Part shown: positions 54,785 to 63,814 of the stretch, piece by piece
How positions within the stretch are numbered: position 1 is the stretch's first letter
Layout of the letters: every line of letters begins with the position of its first letter
NCBI GenBank assembly: GCA_017472605.1
Contig: JAFUPV010000027.1
Coordinates: 151,318-215,317 of the forward strand
DNA: 64,000 nucleotides
Reading direction: 5' to 3'
Origin: Lachnospiraceae bacterium
Lineage (GTDB): Bacteria > Bacillota > Clostridia > Lachnospirales > Lachnospiraceae
Translations under genes and position numbers: made by a program
Notes under the pieces: generated by a model
The model's input: only the letters and a program-made list of their open reading frames with translations
Database searches by the model: none
Told to the model about the DNA's origin: nothing

Positions 54785-55296
54785 GAGGAGAAGATCTGCT
54801 GCGCGCAATGGGATATGTGGATGAACGGTTTGTCAGGCTGGCAGGTGAGAGAAGGACGGATCAGACGCAGGAGGGAAAAGCACTGTCTGCAGGAAGCAGA
54901 CTGCGAAGACGCATTCTTTCTGTTTCCTGTACCGCGGTGGTCATTCTGCTGATTGTGGGAGCCGTCCTGATCGGAGCGGAATTGTTAACCGATGGAACCT
55001 GGCTGTTTGTTGATTATGTGGCAGAGGACTCTGTTTTTGCGGGAACGGAGGAACGCAGGATCCAGTACTATGACCGGGAATCGCGGAAGTATCTGGGCGA
55101 ATTGAATCTGGGAACCCAGGCAGCAGGAAGTCTGCTGGTGGGAGATGAGAAGTATCTGTTCTGGTTCCGAAGGACATCGGATTCAAAGGAGCAGATCCTG
55201 TATGCAGAGAAGTGTGAATTGGAAGACAAAACAGCAGAGGTGCATGTATTGTGTGAGGCGGCGCCATATGACGACACATGGCGTTCCTGGGAATAA
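54781..55296 (+). CDS. Putative membrane anti-sigma factor
   Basis: 171 aa. The N-terminus (MRGEDLLRAMGYVDERFV) matches the short cytoplasmic sigma-binding module typical of proteins coded after this sigma group. One membrane segment follows (LSVSCTAVVILLIVGAVLIGAELL), then an outer domain of about 95 residues. Such partners normally run longer, so the protein may be shortened at its C-terminus; it ends just before the permease relic. Confidence 0.7.
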   Translation: MRGEDLLRAMGYVDERFVRLAGERRTDQTQEGKALSAGSRLRRRILSVSCTAVVILLIVGAVLIGAELLTDGTWLFVDYVAEDSVFAGTEERRIQYYDRESRKYLGELNLGTQAAGSLLVGDEKYLFWFRRTSDSKEQILYAEKCELEDKTAEVHVLCEAAPYDDTWRSWE

Positions 55297-55320
55297 GCGA
55301 AGCGGGAAACAGAGGAGTCG

Positions 55321-56482
55321 ATGAAACTGTTCGGATATGAGATCAGGAAAGTGCTGGTTCAGCGAACCGGATGCATGTTAATCGGCGCTGTCTGGCTGCT
55401 TGGTCAGCTGCTTTTTTGGCAGTCTCCCGGGATGCAGAATCAGAAGAACCAGTCTTTGCTGGCGGAGGAAATCCGGGAGGTGGAGCAAGGGATCGAAGGA
55501 ATGGATCTCCAGGAATCCCTTGACTGGCTGGAAGAGAAACGGAAGAAACTGGATCAGGAACAGGAAGAACTGTTTCAGACAGGAGAATTTTCCACGCTGC
55601 TGTCTGAAACGGATGAAAGCGTAAGTGACCGACTGATTCGGCTGGCAGAGCGATCCAGTGTGCTGGATGACTATCTGGAAACGTACCGATATCTGACCGG
55701 TTATCCGGGCTATCTGGACAAAGTGCTGTCGCAGGCAGCGGTAATGGAACAGATGGCAGTGTTTCAGAAACAGGGGAGCTTTGCCCTTGCCAACATCAGA
55801 AAGACAAAGAGGGATTTTCAGCGTCTGAAGAAACAGATGGATGGAATTCGTCTTGCTGCGGACGCGCCCGAACTTCTGCCGGCAGCCGTCTCTTTTGAGG
55901 CCGGTTCTGTGCTGCTTCTTCTGCAGCTGCTGGTTCTTTCTGTCTGCATCTTTGGCTATGAACAGGAGGGCGGCCGAAAACAGCTTCTGACGATGCAGTA
56001 CCGGGGACGATTGGAGGTTTCCGCTGCGAAGATTCTGCTTTTGGCAGTCGGAACTGTTTTCCTGGTATTGCTGATGTATGGAGGATTTCTGCTGCAGGCA
56101 TATGAGGCATTCGGCGGCGGAGACTGGACTGCGCCGGTTCAGTCACTGACTGAATTCAGACAGTGCAGCAGGAAACTGAGCTGTCTGGAATATCTGATCT
56201 GGTTTCTGCTGTGTAAAAGTCTGGCAGCCATCCTGTTTGCTTTTCTTTCTGCTTTCTGTGTCTCGTGGAAGCGAAGCAGCGAAGGAAGAGGGGCTTGCAG
56301 AAAGCGGTTCCGGTTTTTTTCATCAGTTTTTTGCAGCAGAGCTGTTTTGGGCAGAACGGCTGGCTGCACAGGGAATGGGAAGCTTCGTTCTCTATGGGAC
56401 GGTGTGCACAGCACTGGTAAGCGGCGGCTTTGCCGTCGCCCTGCGGAAGAAGATACAGTGCGGGATCAGAAGACAGAGGTAA
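55321..56482 (+). pseudogene. ABC transporter permease, frameshifted
   Basis: ATG 55321 opens a frame with one N-terminal membrane segment, a long cytoplasm- or outside-facing coiled coil (IEGMDLQESLDWLEEKRKKLDQ) and further membrane segments. After about 56230-56290 this frame turns into non-membrane, Arg-rich sequence and runs into the minisatellite, ending at 56562. The frame one base over is open to TAA 56480-56482 and encodes a plausible C-terminus with a last membrane helix (GSFVLYGTVCTALVSGGFAVAL) and a basic end. A frameshift, probably with loss of some sequence, is the best explanation. Confidence 0.7.
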
Positions 56483-56493
56483 TGCGGGACGCA

Positions 56494-56650
56494 GGACAGA
56501 GAATGGGCACAGGAAGAAATGGGCATGGGAGGAGAATGGGCATGGGAAGAGAATGGACATGAGTGGAGAGTGGACATAGGCAGAGAATGGACATGAGCGG
56601 AGAGTGGACATGGGCAGAGTGCGGACATGGGAGGAGGACGGAAATGGAAT
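56494..56650 (+). repeat. 17-bp minisatellite (about 9 degenerate copies)
   Basis: Units close to GAGAATGGACATGRGNG follow one another at 17-bp spacing (one interval is 16). Several units contain a GGAG followed by ATG nine or so bases later, like a ribosome binding site. The last unit supplies the GGAGGAGG and the start codon region of the ABC ATPase gene. Confidence 0.9.
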
Positions 56651-57339
56651 ATCTGAATTTGGAACATATTACGAAAACATATCCCAATGGGAAAACGGCG
56701 CTGAAAGACATTTCGCTTACCCTGACTCCCGGCATTTACGGCCTTTTGGGTCCAAACGGAGCGGGAAAGAGCACGATGATGCAGATCATGACACAGAATC
56801 TGGCTGCGACAGCCGGAACCATCTATTATCAGGATCAGCCCATTGAAACACTTGGACGGAATTACCGCAGACAGATCGGGTTCATGCCTCAGCAGCAGAA
56901 CCTTCTGGACGGCTTTACCGACCGTCGGTTTCTCTGGTACATGGCGGCGCTGAAGGGAATGAGCCGGGCAAACGCGAAGACGCAGATTGAGCAGATGCTT
57001 CAGGTTGTGAATCTGACGGAAGCGGCAGACCACAGAATCGGCGGATATTCCGGCGGAATGAAGCAGAGGCTCCTGCTTGCCCAGGCACTCCTTAATGATC
57101 CGAAGATTCTTGTTCTCGATGAGCCGACTGCCGGACTGGATCCCAGGGAGCGGCAAATCTGCGCGGGTGATCTGGCAGGCGTGGAGAAGAGAGTATGTGT
57201 GAGCAATGTGACGCTGACCGGTGAGGAATACCGGGTGCGGATCGTCACCGAAAGACGACATCGGGATTGGCAGAGGGCGGAGCCGACGCTGGAGGATGTG
57301 TATCTGTATTATTTTACGGTGGAGGGGAGCGGGAGATAG
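56644..57339 (+). pseudogene. ABC transporter ATPase with internal deletion
   Basis: 231 codons from ATG 56644. The first 180 residues are normal: Walker A GLLGPNGAGKSTMM, Q-loop GFMPQQQNLLD, signature YSGGMKQRL, Walker B ILVLDEPTAGLDP. Directly after LDPRERQ the sequence jumps to a region resembling the extreme C-terminus of this subfamily (CVSNVTLTGEEYRVRIV, EPTLEDVYLYYF). The segment with the H-loop His is missing, about 60-70 residues compared with the usual 290-300. The frame is kept, but ATP hydrolysis should be lost or severely impaired. Confidence 0.75.
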
Positions 57340-57392
57340 AGACTCGATGGAAGAAAAATAATTGCCCATGAAACATCCTGCCCGAAAACTCC

Positions 57393-57421
57393 TTGACAAA
57401 CCAGACTTTTCTAATTATACT
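57393..57421 (+). promoter_or_regulatory. Promoter of the T-box/ileS transcript
   Basis: TTGACA (57393-57398) and TATACT (57416-57421) are 17 bp apart, with the start expected near 57428. Confidence 0.88.
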
Positions 57422-57427
57422 ATACCC

Positions 57428-57466
57428 ATTACCGGCCTGTCCATCCAAAGCGGACAGGCCGGTAAT
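57428..57466 (+). repeat. Perfect 15-bp inverted repeat at the 5' end of the ileS leader
   Basis: ATTACCGGCCTGTCC (57428-57442) pairs perfectly with 57452-57466 around a 9-base loop. It begins at the predicted transcription start, ahead of T-box stem I, and has no T run after it. Confidence 0.8.
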
Positions 57467-57829
57467 GAAACGATAGTAAAGACTGTGATGGAGAGAGTAA
57501 CCAGACGTCCGAACGTTCCAGCAAGCCGGTGTTGATGGGAGACCGGTATCAGTAGGGGCAGGTGAAAATCACTCCGGAGTTGCAGGCTGAAGGATTGGTA
57601 CTGTGAAAAGTCATACATGCGAAAGCAGGTAACGGCTGCGGCGTCAGAAAATGCGAAAGCGAAGCGCAGCCTGGATGGGACACAGAATCAGAATCCGGTA
57701 GGCTGAGCCGGTTTTCCCGCCGTTAACGGAGAGGCATATATCATACACCTCTGGTATATTGTGGTGTATCGTATGCGGCAATAGGTGGTATAACGAGGCT
57801 TCGTCCTATTGGGACGTGGTCTTTTTTTT
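57467..57829 (+). promoter_or_regulatory. T-box riboswitch (isoleucine) of ileS
   Basis: The leader has the stem I features GAGAGTAACCAGA and GGAGTTGCAGGCTGAA. The likely specifier codon is ATC (57568-57570) in GAAAATCACTCC, which reads isoleucine. The T-box sequence GGTGGTATAACGAGG (57784-57798) can pair with an uncharged tRNA 3' end. The terminator stem CGTCC/GGACG plus a second helix is followed by eight T residues (57822-57829). Uncharged tRNA-Ile would favour read-through into ileS. Confidence 0.88.
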
Positions 57830-57874
57830 ATAAAACCACACCATTCGCATACGCTGTATGAGAAAGGAGAAAAC

Positions 57875-60800
57875 ATGCTGTACAACAAAGTTCCCACAGA
57901 TCTGAAATTTGTGGAGAGAGAGAAGGAAGTCGAGAAGTATTGGAAGGATCACAAGATCTTTGAGAAGAGCATCGAGGAGAGAGAAGGATGCCCCAGCTAC
58001 ATGTTCTATGACGGACCGCCGACTGCAAACGGCAAGCCCCACATCGGCCATGTAGAGACAAGAACCATCAAAGACATGATTCCGCGTTACCGCACCATGA
58101 AGGGCTACCGCGTGCCCCGTAAGGCAGGATGGGATACCCACGGACTGCCCGTTGAGCTGGAAGTAGAGAAGCTGCTTGGCATCAACGGCAAGGAGCAGAT
58201 CGAGGAGTATGGCCTGGAGCCGTTCATTCAGAAGTGTAAGGAAAGCGTGTGGAAGTACAAGGGAATGTGGGAGGATTTCTCCGCAACCGTTGGTTTCTGG
58301 GCTGACATGGATGAACCCTATGTAACCTACCATGACAACTTCATCGAGTCCGAGTGGTGGGCGCTGAAGCAGATCTGGGAAAAGGGACTGCTCTACAAGG
58401 GCTTTAAGATCGTTCCCTACTGCCCGCGCTGCGGAACGCCGCTGTCCAGCCATGAGGTTGCTCAGGGCTATAAGGATGTGAAGGAACGTTCTGCAATCGT
58501 CCGCTTCAAGGCAGTGGGCGAGGATGCCTATTTCCTGGCATGGACCACCACACCGTGGACACTGCCGTCCAACGTTGCGCTCTGCGTAAACCCGGACGAG
58601 ACCTACTGCAAGGTCAACGCGGCAGACGGAAAGACTTACTACATGGCACAGGCACTGCTTGATACCGTACTTGGCAAGCTGGGAAGCGAAGAAACCCCGG
58701 CGTACACCGTGCTGGAAACTTACACTGGTAAGCAGCTGGAGTACAGAGAGTACGAGCCGCTGTTTGAGTGTTCCGCAAAGGTTGCTGCAAAGCAGAACAA
58801 GAAGGGCTATTTTGTAACCGTTGATAATTACGTTACAATGACAGACGGTACCGGTATCGTTCATATCGCACCGGCATTCGGTGAGGATGACGCAAGACTG
58901 GGCCGCAACTATGACCTTCCTTTTGTACAGCTGGTAAACGGCAAGGGCGAGATGACAGAGGACACACCGTTTGCCGGTCTTTTCGTGAAGAAAGCCGATC
59001 CGGAAGTGCTGAAAATGCTGGACTACGAGGGCAAGCTCTTTGACGCGCCCAAATTTGAGCACAGCTATCCCCACTGCTGGCGCTGTGATACCCCGCTGAT
59101 CTACTATGCGAGAGAGTCCTGGTTCATCAAGATGACTGCTGTAAAGGACGATCTGATCCGCAATAACGATACCATCAACTGGATTCCGGAAGGAATCGGT
59201 AAGGGACGTTTCGGCGAGTGGCTGAAGAACGTTCAGGACTGGGGCATCAGCCGTAATCGTTACTGGGGAACTCCGCTGAACATCTGGCAGTGTGAGTGCG
59301 GTCACATGCACTCCATCGGAAGCAAGGAAGAGCTCCGTCAGATGTCTCCGGACTGCCCTGAGACTGTAGAGCTCCACCGTCCGTTTGTGGATTCGGTTCA
59401 TCTGACCTGTCCAAAGTGCGGAAAGCGGATGACGAGAGTGCCGGAGGTAATCGACTGCTGGTTCGATTCCGGTGCAATGCCGTTCGCGCAGTACCACTAC
59501 CCATTTGAGAACCAGGAGCTGTTCGAGGAGAATTTCCCGGCAGACTTCATCAGTGAGGCCGTTGACCAGACAAGAGGATGGTTCTATTCTCTGCTGGCAA
59601 TCTCCACCCTGCTGTTCAACAAAGCTCCCTACCGAAACGTAATCGTTCTCGGCCATGTTCAGGATAAGGACGGCCAGAAGATGAGTAAGTCCAAGGGCAA
59701 TGCCGTTGACCCGTTTGACGCGCTCAAAGAGCACGGCGCCGATGCGATCCGCTGGTATTTCTATGCCAACTCCGCACCGTGGCTGCCAAAGCGCTTCTCC
59801 GACGACGCGGTAAGAGAGGGACGCAGCAAGTTCATGGGAACTCTGTGGAACACCTATGCGTTCTATGTGCTCTATGCAAACATTGACAACTTCAATCCCA
59901 ACGATTACAGTCTGGACTATGACAAACTGGCTGTTATGGATAAGTGGATCCTGTCCCGCCTCAATTCCTGCGTAAAGGAATGTGACGACAACCTGGCAAA
60001 CTACCGCATCAACGAGACCACCCGTGTCCTTCAGGATTTCGTGGATGATCTGAGTAACTGGTATGTAAGACGCTGCCGTGACCGTTTCTGGGCAGCCGGC
60101 ATGGAGCAGGACAAGATCAACGCTTACATGACTCTCTACACCTGTCTGGTAACGATTGCCAGGACAGCTGCTCCGATGATCCCGTTCATGACTGAGGAAA
60201 TCTACCTCAATCTGGTATACGGTCTGGATCAGACCGCAAAGGAAAGCATCCATCTCTGCGCGTATCCGCAGGTGGAGGAGTCCTTCATTGACAAGGATCT
60301 GGAAGCAAACATGGAGAACCTGCTGAAGGCGGTTGCACTGGGCCGTGCATGCCGTAACACAGCAAACGTAAAGAACCGTCAGCCGCTGGCAAACATGTTC
60401 ATCAAGGCGCCGTTTACTCTCGGCGACTTCTATGATGAGATCATTGCTGATGAGCTGAATGTGAAACATGTGGTATTTACCGATGACGTTCGTTCCTTCA
60501 CCACCTACGAGTTCAAGCCGCAGCTTCGCACCGTAGGACCGAAATATGGCAAGCTGCTTGGAAAGATCCGTCAGGCGCTTGGCACCATCGACGGCAATGC
60601 CGCCATGGATGAGCTGGAGGAAAAGGGCGCGCTGAACTTTGACTTCGACGGTCAGGCAGTTGTTCTGACGAAGGATGACCTGCTGATCGAGATGGTGAAG
60701 AAGCCGGGCTATGTAACGGAGAATTACGGCGAGGTGACAGTCGTTCTTGACTGCAACCTGACAGACGAGCTGGTCGAGGAAGGCTTCGTAAGAGAAGTGA

Positions 60801-61024
60801 TCAGTAAGATCCAGACCATGCGTAAGGAAGCCGGATTCGAGGTGACGGACCACATCACGGTATACCACAAAGACAATGAGAAAATCGCCGCAATCTTTGA
60901 GGCATATGGCGCGCAGATCTGCGCCGATGTGCTTGCAGATTCCATTGTTTCCGGTGAGCCGTCCGGCTACACAAAGGAGTGGAACATCAACGGTGAGAAC
61001 GTCGTTCTTGGCGTAGAGAGATAA
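57875..61024 (+). CDS. ileS: Isoleucyl-tRNA synthetase, type 2 (eukaryote-like)
   Basis: Predicted 1049 aa from ATG 57875 (AAAGGAGAAA upstream). HIGH-type motif in FYDGPPTANGKPHIGHVE, the segment RKAGWDTHGLPVE, the KMSKS motif in DGQKMSKSKGN, an editing domain between about 190 and 390, and an anticodon-binding region from about 700 (DLSNWYVRRCRDRFW). RKAGWDTHG and the motif context match the type 2 group, which is related to eukaryotic enzymes and is usually insensitive to mupirocin. Controlled by the T-box upstream. Confidence 0.95.
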   Translation: MLYNKVPTDLKFVEREKEVEKYWKDHKIFEKSIEEREGCPSYMFYDGPPTANGKPHIGHVETRTIKDMIPRYRTMKGYRVPRKAGWDTHGLPVELEVEKLLGINGKEQIEEYGLEPFIQKCKESVWKYKGMWEDFSATVGFWADMDEPYVTYHDNFIESEWWALKQIWEKGLLYKGFKIVPYCPRCGTPLSSHEVAQGYKDVKERSAIVRFKAVGEDAYFLAWTTTPWTLPSNVALCVNPDETYCKVNAADGKTYYMAQALLDTVLGKLGSEETPAYTVLETYTGKQLEYREYEPLFECSAKVAAKQNKKGYFVTVDNYVTMTDGTGIVHIAPAFGEDDARLGRNYDLPFVQLVNGKGEMTEDTPFAGLFVKKADPEVLKMLDYEGKLFDAPKFEHSYPHCWRCDTPLIYYARESWFIKMTAVKDDLIRNNDTINWIPEGIGKGRFGEWLKNVQDWGISRNRYWGTPLNIWQCECGHMHSIGSKEELRQMSPDCPETVELHRPFVDSVHLTCPKCGKRMTRVPEVIDCWFDSGAMPFAQYHYPFENQELFEENFPADFISEAVDQTRGWFYSLLAISTLLFNKAPYRNVIVLGHVQDKDGQKMSKSKGNAVDPFDALKEHGADAIRWYFYANSAPWLPKRFSDDAVREGRSKFMGTLWNTYAFYVLYANIDNFNPNDYSLDYDKLAVMDKWILSRLNSCVKECDDNLANYRINETTRVLQDFVDDLSNWYVRRCRDRFWAAGMEQDKINAYMTLYTCLVTIARTAAPMIPFMTEEIYLNLVYGLDQTAKESIHLCAYPQVEESFIDKDLEANMENLLKAVALGRACRNTANVKNRQPLANMFIKAPFTLGDFYDEIIADELNVKHVVFTDDVRSFTTYEFKPQLRTVGPKYGKLLGKIRQALGTIDGNAAMDELEEKGALNFDFDGQAVVLTKDDLLIEMVKKPGYVTENYGEVTVVLDCNLTDELVEEGFVREVISKIQTMRKEAGFEVTDHITVYHKDNEKIAAIFEAYGAQICADVLADSIVSGEPSGYTKEWNINGENVVLGVER

Positions 61025-61050
61025 CTGTTGCGTTTATAACAATGCCCGGG

Positions 61051-61096
61051 AAAGCCAACGCTTCTGTGGTTTCTTAAGCGAAGCGGCGGTTTTTTC
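61051..61096 (+). terminator. Probable terminator after ileS
   Basis: AAAGCC and CGCTTC (61051-61064) pair with GAAGCG and GGTTTT around 61080-61095, with a small internal loop, and the T run TTTTTT follows. Further hairpins (GCGCGAAAACGCGC, GCGGCTTTCCAAAGCCGC) lie between it and glgP. Confidence 0.55.
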
Positions 61097-61161
61097 GGGC
61101 GGCTGCGCGAAAACGCGCGCCTGCGGCTTTCCAAAGCCGCGGGATAGATAAGGAGGAAAAG

Positions 61162-63624
61162 ATGCTTGTAACGAATTTTGACAAGGCAGAATTCAAGAAG
61201 AGTGTGATTTATAATGTCAAGACCCTGTACAGAAAGACCATCGAGGAGGCAACTCCGGCTCAGGTGTATCAGGCTGTCTGCTATGCGGTAAAGGATACCA
61301 TCATTGACGAGTGGATCGCAACTCATAAGGAATATGAGAAGCAGGATGCAAAGACGGTTTATTACCTGTCCATGGAGTTCCTGATGGGACGTGCGCTGGG
61401 CAACAACATCATCAACATCGGCGCGCAGAAGGAGATTAAGGAGGCTCTGGACGAGCTGGGCTTTGATCTGAACCTGATCGAGGATCAGGAGCCGGATGCA
61501 GCGCTTGGAAACGGCGGTCTTGGCCGTCTGGCAGCATGCTTCCTGGATTCTCTGGCAACACTTGGTTATCCGGCATATGGCTGCGGTATCCGCTACAAGT
61601 ATGGTATGTTTGCTCAGGAGATCCGCGACGGTTATCAGGTAGAGGTTCCGGATAACTGGTTAAAGGACGGCAACCCGTTTGAGATCCGCCGCTCCGAGTA
61701 CGCGTGTGAAGTAAAATTCGGCGGTTACATTTCCGTGAAGATCGGTGATGACGGCAGAGAGTACTTCAGCCAGGAGGGCTATCAGTCCGTCCGTGCGATT
61801 CCGTATGACATGCCGATCGTGGGTTACGGAAACAATGTGGTAAATACCCTGCGCATCTGGGATGCAGAACCGATCAACACCTTCAACCTGGACTCCTTCG
61901 ACAGAGGTGAGTATCTGAAGGCAGTTGAGCAGGAGAACCTGGCTAAGAACATCGTTGAGGTTCTTTACCCCAACGACAACCACTATGCAGGTAAGGAGCT
62001 GCGCTTAAAGCAGCAGTATTTCTTCATCTCCGCCAGCATCCAGACTGCTGTTAAGAAGTATAAGCAGGCACACAACGGCGATGTATCGAAGCTGTATGAG
62101 AAGGTTACCTTCCAGATGAACGATACCCATCCGTCCATGACCGTTGCCGAGCTGATGCGCATCCTTCTGGACGAGGAGAAGCTGACCTGGGAGCAGGCAT
62201 GGAACATCACAACAAAGACCTGTGCATATACCAACCATACCATCATGTCCGAGGCGCTTGAGAAGTGGCCGATCGAGCTGTTCTCCAGACTGCTTCCGCG
62301 TATCTACCAGATCGTTGAGGAGATCAACCGCCGCTTCATCCTGGAGATCCAGGCGAAGTATCCGGGCGATAACGGCAAGATTGCAAGAATGGCAATCGTT
62401 TATGACGGTCAGGTTAAGATGGCGCACCTGGCAATTGTCGGCGCATATTCCGTAAACGGCGTTGCAAGACTTCATACTGAGATTCTGAAGAACCAGGAGC
62501 TGAGAGATTTCTACCAGATGATGCCGGAGAAGTTCAACAACAAGACAAACGGTATCACACAGAGACGTTTCCTGCTTCATGGAAATCCGCTGCTGGCAAA
62601 CTGGGTAACCGACAAGATCGGCGACGAGTGGATCACTGACCTGCCGCAGATTTCCAAACTGAAGGTATTCGTTGACGACGAGAAGTGCCAGCAGGAGTTC
62701 ATGAACATCAAGTATCAGAACAAGATCCGTCTGGCCAAGTACATCAAGGAGCACAACGGAATCGATGTGGATCCGCGTTCCATCTTCGACGTACAGGTTA
62801 AGAGACTGCATGAGTACAAGAGACAGCTTCTGAACATCCTTCATGTGATGTATCTGTACAACGAGCTGAAGGCACATCCGGACATGGATTTCTATCCGAG
62901 AACCTTCATCTTCGGTGCAAAGGCAGCTGCAGGCTATCGCCGTGCAAAGATGACTATTAAGCTGATCAACTCCGTTGCCAATGTGATCAACAACGATAAG
63001 TCCATCAACGGTAAGATTAAGGTTGTCTTCATCGAGAACTACCGCGTATCCAACGCAGAGCTGATCTTCGCGGCAGCTGATGTTTCCGAGCAGATCTCCA
63101 CCGCTTCCAAGGAGGCATCCGGTACCGGCAACATGAAGTTCATGCTGAACGGCGCAATTACTCTTGGAACTATGGACGGCGCAAACGTTGAGATTGTTGA
63201 GGAGGTTGGCGCTGAGAATGCAGTCATCTTCGGTATGTCTTCCGACGAGGTAATCAACTACGAGCAGCACGGCGGTTATGATCCGATGCAGATCTTCAAT
63301 GAGAACCAGGGCATCCGTCAGGTGCTGATGCAGCTGATCAACGGCTACTATGCACCGCAGGATCCGGAACTGTTCCGTGAGTTGTACAACTCTCTGCTGA
63401 ACACATACAGCAGCGACCGCGCAGATACCTACTTCATCCTGAAGGACTTCATGTCCTACCATGAGGCACACATGAAGATCAACGAGATGTACAAGGATCA
63501 GAAGGCGTGGGCACGTTCCGTAATGCTTAACACGGCAAGCTGCGGAAAGTTCACCTCCGACCGTACCATCCAGCAGTATGTTGACGAAATCTGGCATCTG
63601 GATAAGGTTACCGTGGAGCTGTAA
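61162..63624 (+). CDS. glgP: Glycogen/maltodextrin phosphorylase
   Basis: 820 aa, complete, with AAGGAGG upstream. GT35 enzyme releasing glucose-1-phosphate from alpha-1,4-glucans. N-terminal YYLSMEFLMGRALGNN, glucan-site EDQEPDAALGNGGLGRLAACF, and the PLP-lysine motif EASGTGNMKFMLNGAITLGT near residue 655 are all present. It works in the opposite sense to glgB at 4.5 kb, but the genes are not linked. Confidence 0.96.
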   Translation: MLVTNFDKAEFKKSVIYNVKTLYRKTIEEATPAQVYQAVCYAVKDTIIDEWIATHKEYEKQDAKTVYYLSMEFLMGRALGNNIINIGAQKEIKEALDELGFDLNLIEDQEPDAALGNGGLGRLAACFLDSLATLGYPAYGCGIRYKYGMFAQEIRDGYQVEVPDNWLKDGNPFEIRRSEYACEVKFGGYISVKIGDDGREYFSQEGYQSVRAIPYDMPIVGYGNNVVNTLRIWDAEPINTFNLDSFDRGEYLKAVEQENLAKNIVEVLYPNDNHYAGKELRLKQQYFFISASIQTAVKKYKQAHNGDVSKLYEKVTFQMNDTHPSMTVAELMRILLDEEKLTWEQAWNITTKTCAYTNHTIMSEALEKWPIELFSRLLPRIYQIVEEINRRFILEIQAKYPGDNGKIARMAIVYDGQVKMAHLAIVGAYSVNGVARLHTEILKNQELRDFYQMMPEKFNNKTNGITQRRFLLHGNPLLANWVTDKIGDEWITDLPQISKLKVFVDDEKCQQEFMNIKYQNKIRLAKYIKEHNGIDVDPRSIFDVQVKRLHEYKRQLLNILHVMYLYNELKAHPDMDFYPRTFIFGAKAAAGYRRAKMTIKLINSVANVINNDKSINGKIKVVFIENYRVSNAELIFAAADVSEQISTASKEASGTGNMKFMLNGAITLGTMDGANVEIVEEVGAENAVIFGMSSDEVINYEQHGGYDPMQIFNENQGIRQVLMQLINGYYAPQDPELFRELYNSLLNTYSSDRADTYFILKDFMSYHEAHMKINEMYKDQKAWARSVMLNTASCGKFTSDRTIQQYVDEIWHLDKVTVEL

Positions 63625-63640
63625 AAAATGAAATAACCGG

Positions 63641-63681
63641 AAAACGGCAGGCAGCATATCATCAGCGCCTGCCGTTTTTTT
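63641..63681 (+). terminator. Terminator of glgP
   Basis: AAAACGGCAGGC (63641-63652) pairs perfectly with 63667-63678, and the arm runs into seven T residues. Confidence 0.9.
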
Positions 63682-63738
63682 GTGGCGGAATTGACAGAGA
63701 AAGCGGAACATGTTATCATATAAGTAATGTAATACGTT

Positions 63739-63761
63739 ACGGTACGAAAAAATCGTACCGT
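63739..63761 (+). promoter_or_regulatory. Inverted repeat upstream of the last gene
   Basis: ACGGTACGA and TCGTACCGT flank AAAAA. It lies about 55 bases before ATG 63815 and could be an operator or a leader hairpin. Confidence 0.45.
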
Positions 63762-63814
63762 GTGTCTGTTGACGGTACTGGAAAAATACCTGGATTCGAT
63801 AAGGAGAGAAACGA

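Noticed and set aside
57806-60868. 1020-codon open frame antisense to ileS
   Set aside because: It has no family features and lies fully opposite a strongly conserved synthetase gene; it is a by-product of codon bias in the real gene.
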